The translations under genes were made by a program, and so were the position numbers. Of a DNA stretch of 64,000 nucleotides, positions 22,001 through 31,539 are shown one piece after another (within the stretch, counting starts at the first letter, position 1; every line of letters begins with the position of its first letter). The notes under the pieces are model-generated. The model did not search any database. It was not told the origin of the DNA and worked only from the letters and a program-made list of their open reading frames with translations. Source of the DNA: Hippasteria phrygiana (lineage: Eukaryota > Echinodermata > Asteroidea > Valvatida > Goniasteridae); assembly GCA_037893225.1 (NCBI GenBank), contig JAZGUH010000723.1:868001-932000 (forward strand), in the 5' to 3' direction.

Positions 22001-25000
22001 CTGTAACTAACAAAACTCCTTGTCATTTTTCCTTTAATAGGAGGAGAAGGAGTTTGAGCGAGAAGTGAACAAAATCAGTGTGTAAGTGTTGAAGTGTTGC
22101 AGATTGTTTTTTAGGCTATAAAGATCATTCTATGATAACGGTGGAAAGATTTTTTTGAAAGTGGAATATGATGATGATTTGAATACACAAACATCACTTT
22201 GAATGTTGCAGGTTTTTTTAATGAACCTATTGCAGTAGAATAACTTGAATGCAGATTTTAAAACTCTGTCCCGTTGCATAAGCTTAACGTAATGCACAAC
22301 TTGATAAATTAAGGACAAGAAATATTTATCGTACGACTAGTCTGAGCATGGCCAGCGCCACGTACACTGCCATGTACACTGTGTACAAAGTTTCCCTAAA
22401 ATCATATCACAGTCGTTTTGTTTCAATATGAAAAACTTTATAAAGAATGAATCAGACCAATCTTTAAATGATTTGTACCCATTGTGCCCCATTGAAGTTT
22501 TTTTAAAATATTTTATTTGCTATTGAGAAGGTTTAGACTTTGGAGACAATTCTTGAAGCAAAAGCAAAGTAAAAGAGATTTTTTTGTAGTGTGCTGAGCA
22601 CTTTCTGAGAGTTTGTGGAAAAAATTCAGAGGGTTAATCGGGCAGGACTCAAACTCATGACCTTCTGATTACTAATGGAGATGTCTTAACCACTCTACCA
22701 CCGAGCTTGCCAGGGTCGGCTGGCCGATTCGAATCAATGTAGCAGTGGATACTGGGCAATCAATGTGAAGTGGAATTTGTGTTGATGCTGTTGTCCTTCC
22801 TCCTCTTAACATCATCCCCAATATATATTCTATTTTTTGTTTTGCCGTTTAAGTCTGGACGAAGCTACCAAGAAACTGTACAAGGACATGAAGCATTGTA
22901 TTGAAGCCATGGGGGCGCTGTCCAAGACGCAGTGCCGCATCGGACAAAACCTGGCGGCCAGTCCCATACTGAACACCGAGGAGTCGCTGAAAAACCTGGA
23001 GCTCATCAACCAGTCCATCGGAGAGATCGAGACCAAGACACAGGAACTGGTAAATGCTGATGGGGTGGGACGGGGAGGGTGGTGAAGTGAAGGTGAAGTT
23101 GGTGAGTGCCTGATGGGTTCAAATACGCCCAATCCATCTGAAAGTTTGAGAGGCATGTACATGCATGCCTGCATGAGATTTGTTAGAATGCATCTTGCAT
23201 AAATAATGCGTGACTCTTGACGGGACTTTTACATAGGCTGGGCGCTATCAGTGGATCTGTGAGTTTGGCCGATCGCTGAGCTGAGCTATCATGCGATCTA
23301 TCATTCACACAAGCATGGGTTGTTGAATATCTGCCCTACACAGAGCAGATTTTGCACCATCGCGCATTGCAAATGTTGCACGGTCGGTTTGATCCTGTAG
23401 TGCTGTGTCTGTCTAATCGGTCGATCGCAAATGAAGGGCTTGCGATAGACTGGCATTACAGAGCAGAACTTGCACGAACTGCTGATCGCGTAATAAGTTC
23501 CCTGCATGATCGGTAGATTGGTTAGATGCAAACTCTCACCTGTGCTGTTGACCCATGTTCGCGCTGTCTATCAATACTTCCACCGTCGACCTTTGATGTG
23601 TTCATAACACCTTCATTTCTTCCCCTTTGACATCTCAGAATGCAAACTCCACTCGCACCATGGTTGAACCGATGAAAAAATTCAGTACCATCTTCCCCAG
23701 CCTGTACATGGCCCTCAAGAAACGGGAGCAGTGCTTGCAGGTATGGGAGATATGTATAGTATTTCATCCCCATGTGACCATCTTTCTTTAGGTCCTTGTA
23801 CTTTAAGTACATTATGGTGAATATAGGTATAGTAATTTATGTTAAAGGTATGACACGGCATTGAAAGAGCCGAAAAAACTTGCAGGCAGTGTTCATAGTT
23901 TTTGTGATTCAACATTTACTTGAAATAACAAATCTGTGGAAGTTCGAGCTCAATCCATCATCCAAGTTTGTGGGAGGGTGTGGTCTAGTGGTTAGGATTT
24001 GTGACCCCATGATCAGAGGGTCGGGTTCGAATCCAGCTACCGGCATATGTTGTGTCCTTGGGCAAGCCACTGCATCCCCACTTGCCGCTCTCTACCCAGG
24101 AGTATAAATGGGTACCAGCATTATCTGGGGAGTAACCTGCGATGGACTAGCATCCCGTCCAGGGGGAATAGAAATATTCTTAGTCGTTTCATGCTAGTAA
24201 AACCGGAGATAAACGCTGGTTTGATGGGCCACATTGGCTCGTGACAGACTTCGCCCACATTATCCAAGTCACAAGAAACATTTTAAGAAAAAAAACATTG
24301 TGTTTTAACAGTGATACTGTGCATGTTCATAAAAAGTGCTTGTTTTGATTGTTGAAATCTTAATAAGTCAGCATTTTTGGAGGTCTTCAAATACTATTAT
24401 CTAGCATTTTATTCTCCAGTGGAGGATTGGTACTAGGCTGGTATCATCTTTCAAGCTCTCAGATTGAAACTAGATCAAAAACTGTTTGATCATGACCAAA
24501 GCTATATCATACCTTTTGAGGCAGCGCTGTGAAATTGTGGCCTAGTTGGGAAAATCATTTTTATTGGATTTTCTTCAATGCACTTTTTTCATCAGGAATA
24601 CAGCCGTTGCCAAGGAAAAGTTGGGAAAATAATTGTTTTGGATTTTCTTCAATGCACTTTTTCATCAGGAATACAGCCGTTGCCAAGGGAAAGTGGAGAA
24701 ATATCAGGACCGGGAGCGAACCGGACCAAATCTGTCCAAACTGGAAGCAGTAAGATTAAAACCTCACTCGTTTGGTATACAAATGATTGGTGACCAACTT
24801 GATTCTTTGCAATGTTACAATTTTTTTATTTTTTTTTTTTTTGAGTTGACAACTGTACAACCCTGGAATATCCCATGGGTTGGACAAAAAAAGGGTTAAA
24901 TATCTGTCAAACCATATCTCATGAAGTTAGATTTGAAAAGCTTACTAATTCCACTGTTTAATGAGTCATTTTTGCTTTAAAGAGACACAGTGACTTGGAC

Positions 25001-27389
25001 GCGCCCAATTGGGCGACAAAAAGCGGTCATCCTAAAGTTGCTTTAGTTATTTATTGAGACTTTGGACAACAAAAATCATGAGGCATGCCCCCGCCCACAA
25101 AAAAATAATCCCTTTGTAATTGTGAATGACATGATTGATAGTAAAACTGATGAACGGAGCCATGTACAAAACTCATGGTTCATGTCTGCCCAGGGCGTGG
25201 CAAGTAATGTTTTATTCAACTGATGATGTCACAGTCTCAAAGGGATATTTTTTGTTGTGGGTAAGGGGGATGCCCCATGATTTTTCTGTCCTGATAAATT
25301 ACCCCCAGAAGTCAGCTGTTTATCTCTTATGTATTCATCATTCTTTCAGAACCATTTATGGCATTTTTTTCCAATTTTGAATTCCGTAAAGCTTCGTTCT
25401 AACTTGTAACTTACCTGACGTGGTCGAAATGAATCTTTATGTACACTGGATAAGGGAGCCTTTCATATTCCAAGGTGCGGTATTGGTTGTGGTACCATTG
25501 TTTTTCTTGGTGGCGCCGCATTCCATACTTTAAACCTAGCTGCTGAATAGGAAGCCAGGCGGCTTGAATAACTGAATAATCATATGGTCAAAACTGGAGC
25601 TTGGAGCTCATTAAAGCCCATTCAATTTGTCAAAGATTTCCAGTTTGCAGCGGTCAGACCATGGACAAAGAACCCTATCAGTGGAGGTTTTGCTGCAATG
25701 AATGTCTATTAGGAGCTCTGGCTCGGAACACTTTAATTCTCCATCATCAACCGAGATGGATTAGCCAAAAAAGCCAGAAGATTGATGACGCAATTGGATT
25801 CTTTGTTTATAAGCACTAACAGCCAGAGGATCACTCACTTGTCATGAATAATTGCTGCGACAAAAACCTCCCCGTGCACTGACCTGTATAGAATGAGCTC
25901 ATTATATCAACAAGCTGAGCGTTAATGCTGATACCGCACAAAAAAACAGCTTTCAGACAATATGAAACGATCCCTAATAGACCTTGATTTTGTTTATACT
26001 TCAACCAGTGTAAGAAGACTCTAGCAGCGGCTAAGGAGGAGTATGAGAGACAGCACAATGAGTTGATGCAGTCAATGCCGCAGTTCTTTGAGGGTCGTGT
26101 GGAATACTTCCAACCGTGCTTTGAGGCCCTCATCAAATCTCAGGTAAGCATCCATGCGCCATCTCTAGGCATTTTATTTATTTTTCTCAGGGAGTAGGTT
26201 TCAAAGACATTGAGCACCAATAAACTAAACCAGAGATGTGTAAATTGGGAAGAGACATTTTTTTCCTTTCCTGACGTAGTGTATGAAGCACTGTATGCTC
26301 AGTGCTTTCCGAGAGCCTGTGTGAAAAAAATTCACAGGTGGGACTCAAACCTATACCTCCTGCTTACTAGTGCAGATGTCTTAACCACTTGACTAGTAAG
26401 CAGGATGTCGTGGGTTCGAGACCCACCCGAGTAAACCTGTGAATTTTTCCCCACAGGTTCTCGGAAAGCACTGAGCATACAGTGCTTCATTCACTTTGTC
26501 GGGCAAGGGCAAAAATGTCTAATAATTGACATCATCCTCGACGCAAATTCCATCTTCTCATTGATGTGTAGTAGGGTCTTGCGGGGGCTAATAGATTTGT
26601 GGATATTTACTGACAACCAGTGGAATATTTAATGCAGGTGACCCAATTGTCCTGTTGGTAAAGGTCCCTATTGAATGCAAAAACAAATCTACACACACAT
26701 TGGCATTTTGCAGCTACCCTGCTGAATCCAACAAAATGCAACTGAAATTTTACTTGAAGTCTGCTTCCACCCTCTCAAATATGACAAAATCCAAACAGGT
26801 ATACGTTTTTAGCTGCTACCCTGCTGAATACAATTTCCAACACATCGTGTAGTTCGTTTTGACTGCTAAATCCAACAGATTACAAAAGCTTTTTACCATT
26901 GTTGGATTTTGTTGGATTTAGCAGGGTGAGGGTTAATTGACAACAAAATTATAATGCCATTTAAAGGCACTTGGCTTCGATGATGCATGAATTTAACCCC
27001 TTGAGTACGGTTATTGATAGTGAGGCGCCGGGGTGCCGGAGTGGCCTATGCAGCCAAGCGAAACGGAAACAAGAGGCTTGTGCAGCCAAGTGTAACATAC
27101 ACAATAATCCAACAATGGATTGAAAATGCAGAAAATGGTGTGTATAGACTTCATTCGGCCTGGTGGCAACTTTTTTGGCGCCATTTGGCGTCATCCGTAC
27201 GCAAGCGGTTAAACTGTAGTACTGTTGATTGCATAGGTGACGTACTACACAGAGTGCTTCAAGATCTATGCCGAGCTTGCTGTCCAGCTGTCAGACAATG
27301 ACACGCTACAGAGCGATGAGGACTTTGAGATGGACCTGCATCGACGGCTGTGTGAGATTAGGGCATTGTCCATCGTCGTGGATGACTGA
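19067..27389 (+). CDS. BIN3: Bridging integrator 3 (N-BAR protein), complete, 8 coding exons
   Basis: BIN3 is a minimal BAR protein, essentially only an N-BAR domain, that binds curved membranes and is linked to actin and cytokinesis in yeast (Hob3) and vertebrates. Exons 19067-19074, 21218-21275, 22041-22081, 22854-23049, 23639-23740, 24669-24749, 26009-26143 and 27237-27389 join in frame to 257 aa (human 253). Diagnostic pieces are MSW at the start, EKEFEREV, MVEPMKKF, FPSLYMALKKRE, KVEKYQDRERTGP, FFEGRVEYFQPCFEALIKSQ and the C-terminal ALSIVVDD. There is no SH3 domain, as expected for BIN3 rather than BIN1/BIN2. The first coding exon contributes only 8 nt, so a simple ORF search misses it. 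Oddities are a duplicated acceptor at exon 6 and a transposon end just before exon 8. Confidence 0.95.
19442..19511. mobile_element. Tiny TTAA/CCCTAAC MITE (70 bp), copy 1
   Basis: It is bounded by TTAACCCTAACTCCC and CTGTTAGGGTTAA, i.e. TTAA duplications with CCCTAAC terminal repeats. The core contains GTGTGTGGAAAATCATATT and GGAGGATTCAGGA. It is nested in the hAT-like element in BIN3 intron 1. Confidence 0.7.
19725..20336. mobile_element. Foldback transposon family B, copy 1 (612 bp)
   Basis: The ends are TAGCCCTAGAA and TTCTAGGGCTA. The arms are long inverted repeats meeting near 20030. A perfect 9-bp target duplication GAATGAGGC lies at 19716-19724 and 20337-20345. The paired ORFs on both strands are the palindrome read twice. 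It is inserted inside the hAT-like element. Confidence 0.85.
21218..21275 (+). CDS. BIN3: BIN3 coding exon 2 (residues 3-22)
   Basis: It starts after TCTGCAG and encodes NIFSRLTSPKKAPPVITKE, the basic, amphipathic-type N-terminal segment before the BAR helices. It ends AAAGAG before a weak GTCAAC donor. Phase and homology support the junction. Confidence 0.85.
22041..22081 (+). CDS. BIN3: BIN3 coding exon 3 (residues 23-36)
   Basis: This is a 41-nt exon after CTTTAATAG, encoding EEKEFEREVNKIS and two bases of the next Val codon. The donor is GTAAGT. It corresponds to the human VERDFEREYGKL segment and begins the first BAR helix. Confidence 0.9.
22590..22725 (-). mobile_element. Single copy of SINE family 3, BIN3 intron 3
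   Basis: GTGCTGAGCACTTTCTGAGA, CAGGACTCAAACTCATGACC and GATGTCTTAACCACTC on the plus strand are the reverse form of the family. Here no second arm follows. Confidence 0.55.
22854..23049 (+). CDS. BIN3: BIN3 coding exon 4 (residues 36-101)
   Basis: It encodes the first long BAR helix (LDEATKKLYKDMKHC through IETKTQEL). The acceptor is GTTTAAG and the donor GTAAATG. Length and hydrophobic spacing suit a coiled-coil helix; human BIN3 aligns without gaps of note. Confidence 0.92.
23639..23740 (+). CDS. BIN3: BIN3 coding exon 5 (residues 102-135)
   Basis: It encodes exactly 34 codons, including MVEPMKKFSTIFPSL and ALKKREQCLQ, the most conserved stretch of BIN3. It is flanked by TCTCAG and GTATGG. 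Confidence 0.94.
23971..24255 (+). mobile_element. tRNA-derived SINE (family 2) in BIN3 intron 5
   Basis: The A-box-like TGGTCTAGTGGTTAGG and B-box GGTTCGAATCC form a tRNA-like head. The body has CCTTGGGCAAGCCACTGC, CCCAGGAGTATAAATGGGTA and GATGGACTAGCATCCCGTCC, motifs shared with many deuterostome SINEs. Confidence 0.75.
24544..24693 (+). repeat. Tandem duplication of the BIN3 exon 6 acceptor region
   Basis: A unit of about 75 bp (AGTTGGGAAAAT...TTTCATCAGGAATACAGCCG TTGCCAAGG in pieces) is present twice, at 24544-24618 and 24619-24693. Each copy carries the polypyrimidine region, the AG and the first codons of exon 6. Only the second copy continues into the rest of the exon. Confidence 0.85.
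24669..24749 (+). CDS. BIN3: BIN3 coding exon 6 (residues 136-162)
   Basis: It encodes EYSRCQGKVEKYQDRERTGP and the following NLSKLEA (27 codons). The true acceptor (CATCAG) is the downstream copy of a partly duplicated segment. An almost identical acceptor with the first codons of the exon lies 74 nt upstream, but using it would break the frame. Confidence 0.93.
25430..25690 (+). repeat. Dispersed repeat R1, forward copy in BIN3 intron 6
   Basis: Shared blocks with the complement of 44840-45070 include AGGGAGC.TTTCATATT, GAATAACTGAATAATCAT, TTATTAAAGCCC-like and CAGACCATGGACAAAGAAC. A partial third copy is at 25880-25985. The class is unknown. Confidence 0.55.
26009..26143 (+). CDS. BIN3: BIN3 coding exon 7 (residues 163-207)
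   Basis: It encodes 45 codons from CKKTLAAAKEEYERQ to the YFQPCFEALIKSQ motif, the third BAR helix. It lies between an AACCAG acceptor and a GTAAGC donor. Confidence 0.95.
26275..26500. mobile_element. Head-to-head inverted dimer of a tRNA-like SINE (family 3), BIN3 intron 7
   Basis: The left half runs GAAGCACTGTATGCTCAGTG, CCGAGAGCCTGTG, GGGACTCAAACC. The right half is its complement, with GTGGGTTCGAGACCCACC, TTCTCGGAAAGC and GCATACAGTGCTTCA. The centre is around 26390-26400. The unit folds into one long hairpin. Confidence 0.65.
26640..26937. repeat. TTTAGCAGGGT-family array in BIN3 intron 7
   Basis: Diverged repeats of GCTACCCTGCTGAATCCAAC and GTTGGATTTAGCAGGGTG are seen, ending AGGGTTAA. 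It belongs to the same family as 61545-61981. Confidence 0.55.
26993..27212. mobile_element. TTAA-flanked MITE (220 bp), copy 1, next to BIN3 exon 8
   Basis: It begins TTAACCCCTTGAGTACGG and ends CCGTACGCAAGCGGTTAA, with TTAA at both edges. Internal sequence, such as repeated GCAGCCAAG motifs, matches the copy at 32608. TTAA target sites are typical of piggyBac (also Kolobok) elements. The right edge is 24 bp from the BIN3 exon 8 acceptor. Confidence 0.75.
27237..27389 (+). CDS. BIN3: BIN3 coding exon 8 (residues 208-257, stop TGA)
   Basis: It encodes VTYYTECFKIYAELAVQL and the terminal LRALSIVVDD-like tail (observed IRALSIVVDD), then TGA. The acceptor (TTGCATAG) has almost no pyrimidine tract and sits 24 bp after the end of a TTAA-flanked MITE. 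Confidence 0.93.
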   Translation: MTYYTECFKIYAELAVQLSDNDTLQSDEDFEMDLHRRLCEIRALSIVVDD

Positions 27390-27959
27390 TCCAAGAGTAG
27401 GTATGGTAGGAGACCACTAAAGATGTTTCCAATATTTTGATGTCGTTAACTCTTTTTACCTCGGAGTTTCTGTGCAAGCTGTTTTGTTACACAGATAATA
27501 CTCTGTTATTTCTTTAATGTTTTCTGCTTATAAAACCAAGGATTCCTCAAAAGTGCATATCGCACTGTAGCTCGAAAAGCCTGAAGAAACCGATAGGAAG
27601 ATGACGAAGAATGATATTCTAAGGAAACCCACGGAATCAGGCAGGGACTGAAAACCCAATCCACATGTTGTCTGGGTGAGATTCGCTGTACAGCATGCGT
27701 TTTCTATCTTTACTGCCTGTTGAGTTTGCTCGAACATGAATTTGTTATTCCATTCATGGAACACGGAGTATTTGACGAAGACCCAACAGTATTTACAAGC
27801 AGGGAATCTTGTGCTTCTGTCTGTTATTTACTGGATGAACAATGTTGTACTTTATAATTAGTTGCACTGCTATCCTTCATACGTAGCTTTAAGGCCGGGT
27901 CCAAAATACATGGGACTCTATGAACTCAGCATAAAGCAACACGTGTTACTTCATTCGTT

Positions 27960-28160
27960 TGAATTGCACTTCCAGATCTTATTGCAGGGCTGAGATATTT
28001 CAGGATTTTTTTGTGAGACGTCTTCCAGATTTCCGGATGATATTTTTTGATCCTTACATTGTTTTTATCATTCCAAAACTGGTCTCTTCGACCGGAAACA
28101 GCCTTTTCATTCTCATGACCCTATTTTTTTTCATTTTCCCTCAAATCTCACCCCTGTAAA
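27960..28160. repeat. Dispersed repeat R2, copy 1 downstream of BIN3
   Basis: GTGAGACGTCTTCCAGATTT, CATTCCAAAA and CATTCTCATGACCCTATTTT match the segment at 56740-56900 in the same orientation. It lies in the probable BIN3 3-prime UTR region. Confidence 0.6.
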
Positions 28161-30879
28161 ACTTATGAAACGGATGTTCAACTACATGTACGTACTAACA
28201 ATATAAGGTTTAACCCCCCCCCCCCCCCCCGAACAGGAAACAGATGAAGTCTATTTATATATGTATTATCATTGTGTATCAATAATAGTGTGGGTGGACT
28301 GTATTAGTTAAATATATAATCAAAGTACTACATGTATTATACATTTTTGTAATGAACTTTACATGTGCAATATATATCTACATTATTTGTATTAAGAATT
28401 TTGTTTCCAGAATCTGTAAAATGAGACTTATCGGGACAGTTGCCAACTTATTTTATCCCGAGTGAAAAGGCACATTTGTCTTATAGCACAAAAGTAAGAC
28501 TGGTATCAAGGGAATTAGGTATTTAATGGTATCAGTGTGATTGACGTTATCCCATCACATAGATTTTTATTTATTTCGAGAAATGTGGTCATGTAAATTT
28601 TATGTACTTAGTAATGTATTGACTTTGAAAATGGTTCAATTAAGATCGGACTTGGGCACCTGAGAGCATCAAATAGGAAATAATTTTGAAAATATCCAGA
28701 GGGCAGGATGCAAAAACATTTAAACACAAGAGATTATTGTGAAAGTGACCTCTAATAATTTAGTAAACGATGCAACAAGAGTTACGTGAAGTATGGTTAC
28801 CTTTATTTTGTACAAAAATAGTGTCATGTACAATGTGTCCGTTGTTATTACAAAGCTGTTATTTTGTAATGTTGACAGCACATAGATGCTTTTTGGTTTA
28901 CTTATTATTATTGTAAATGCAAGGATATTTAATGAGGTGAACAACAACCTTATCATAAAAATTAAGAATTGAAAAAAAAAAAAAATTGCACAAATTAAAA
29001 AATAAAATCCACAAAGTGAACGATTACATTTTATTAAAGCATACAAATTGTACAAAAATAAAACCCAAGCAAGCAACTACATGTACATCACTATTAAGCT
29101 TTGGATGGGGGAAAAGGGGACATTTTGAACTTTGCTGTGACTATCGTCTTAACAATGGTTTTAAAACCCAAAATTAAATTACACCAACTACTTGAAGTAG
29201 AATTCCAGTTAAATTTCTTTTAGTACAACCAAAAAGAAAATTACATTCTGGACAGAGATCATCAATTAAAAAAAAAAAAAAAAAAAAACGGCTATAAATT
29301 AAAGGCACAACAATTAAGTTTTTACAGTGGTTTTGTGCATATTCATGTATTATTTTGATCATTGCCAAAGCTATATCATACAATAACCCTAACTCCCCAA
29401 GTGGTGTGAAAAATCGTATCGAAATTCGTGGATTCAGGACTTAATGGGCCAAAATTTAAAAAGCTGCTGAGCTAGTATAGAAGAAAAACCATGCAAAACA
29501 CCAGCGTAAAAACACATGAGAAACTATGTTATATGATCTGGTATAACAGGTTTTTTTTTAGCAGCATGACACATTTAGACCTACCAACAAAAAAACCTGG
29601 CAAAGAAATTGAAGAAAAATTGTTAACTCCGACCAATCATTTTATACTTTGTGAATTGTAATTTCTAATGCAAAAAGCAAAGATTATGTGTAAGCAATAA
29701 AAAAGCATTAAAAGAAAATGGCTAAATTACTTAATGAAGTAAATTATCATAAATATATTATTTGTACATTTATTTAACAATAAAACCCCTTGTAAACACA
29801 ACCAAATGACTTATCCCATGTCCTTTATTTTCTACCATATCTGAAAAAAACAAAAACGTAATCTCTTAATAAATTAAAAACCAAATCATGAAAAATTACA
29901 CAAGTCCAAGTTAAAACAGCTGGGCTTGTCACAAGTGCCCGTTTGTACAAGCAAGCCTCATTTTGAATTGCAAGTACAAATTGTTTAGAATTGTCTATAC
30001 ATTATTTGCAATGGCTGGAATATTACTCCAAAGTGTATTTTGTTGTTGCTTATGTCAAGTGTCACACACAATCACACGGGTAAAATGAAGTGATGCGAGT
30101 ATTCAGGGGTTTTGGGCCTTGCACAAACTGCTTTAACTCCATGAAGCATGAAAAGAAGTTTTCAAACTTAGGATCAGCATTGTATAGCGATCCAACCTGG
30201 TCGTATCTGCTCTGTGCAAAACTGTTGAGGGCGCTGTTTGGCCTTGCAATAGGAATCCTGGGTAGACTGTATTCACACCAAGCTTGTGAGTCTGCGTACA
30301 ATGAACGCTAACTGTTTCTAGATAAATGTACACAAACTTGCAGCAGAGAGCAAGTTTGATCAAGGAACATTGGTTAACCAGTAGCCGTTTCCCAACGTCC
30401 CTTACACCTGCGTAATGACATCCAAGTGCGAACGATAGCTAGTTGAACTATGGTTCCACTGGCCCCCTCTTCACATATCACAGTTTAGTATGAGCAATGT
30501 TGCTGTTGGTAACCAGCGGGACCATGCCCTGCAGGTTGGTTCCTGATAGTCGAAGTTAGTCCAACATTTCAATCTTTGACTATAGTTAACCATAGTCATT
30601 GATATAACTTGCTCATACATTGTGTCAGTGATAAATCCCGAATTGGACACATAGCGGAAAAATTACACCTAGTCCCCACTCCGTGCTGTAATTTTCGCAT
30701 TATCACAGTAAGACGTTTGAGATAAAGGACTACTGTTAACTATGAATGACACTTGTTGAACTAATCTTGCCTGAACCTTGGTTAGTCAGTTATCTGAAGC
30801 CAGCCTACGCTGGTGAAGAGAGAGGACCAGTAACACAATAGTTTGACGATCATTCACACTTGGCTGCAACTGCCCAGGG

Positions 30880-31090
30880 GCCAATTTCACGGAGCTACTA
30901 AGCACAACAATTTGCTTAGCAGCAAAAAGTCTTGTTTAGTTAAAACAGGTTACCAGCCAAAGGGCCATGGGATTTTCATGCTAAGCAAACAACAGCTGAG
31001 TGCCAACCACAAGCGATACACTTCACATCAAAATTTGGTTGGTAATCCTGTATTTACCAAGGAAGACCTTTCATGCTAAGCAAAGCCGTG
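30880..31090. repeat. Relative of the AATTTCATAGAG MITE family
   Basis: GGGGCCAATTTCACGGAGCT, GCTTAGCAGCAAAA, AGGTTACCAGCCAAAG and CATGCTAAGCAAA motifs match the element at 55849. The boundaries are uncertain. Confidence 0.45.
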
Positions 31091-31430
31091 ATTCAACCAC
31101 TAGTTAACCAATGTTTGTTGCTCAAACTTGTCCTCTCCATGTCCTCTCCAACTGATCCTGTCATCAAGGAAGGAATGCTCATAGATTCATGCTTTTAGCA
31201 GGCTGGGTAAAAGAACGGCAACTCTGTTCAAAGCTTCCGAAATATATCAGACACTACCCTGTGTAACGTCCCTCGAAGTCTTACGCTGTACGCACTTGAA
31301 CTCATGGCTTCTGGCTGGATGTGAACCTGGCTCTTGTAACCGAAAGTGGAGTGCACTGAGCATAGCCGAGTACAGCATCATTGAATTTCAGTTTGTATTC
31401 TTATTTCACCTGTTGCTGGTTAAACATTGG

Positions 31431-31539
31431 CTACGTCCGACCACTCGCTGCATGGAATTTGACGAAGGCTATCGCAGCAAGTTCCTTGCAGACTTCTTCC
31501 AATACAATCACTCCTTCTAGAAGATCGATGTATGGCAAG
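31431..31539 (-). CDS. FHIP2A: FHIP2A coding exon 14 (residues 731-766, stop TAG)
   Basis: It encodes [35 protein letters not shown] and then TAG (31431-31433). The acceptor is CTTCACAG. The preceding intron is 4.7 kb. Confidence 0.95.

Larger units (their letters stand above)
27390..31430. other. Convergent intergenic region with the 3-prime UTRs of BIN3 and FHIP2A
   Basis: It is very AT-rich, with several AATAAA signals on the plus strand (near 29000-29060, 29695 and 29768) and TTTATT (minus-strand signals) near 28565 and 29823. The true poly(A) sites cannot be chosen. It also holds repeat R2 and a MITE relative at 30880. No coding frame is recognised. Confidence 0.5.
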
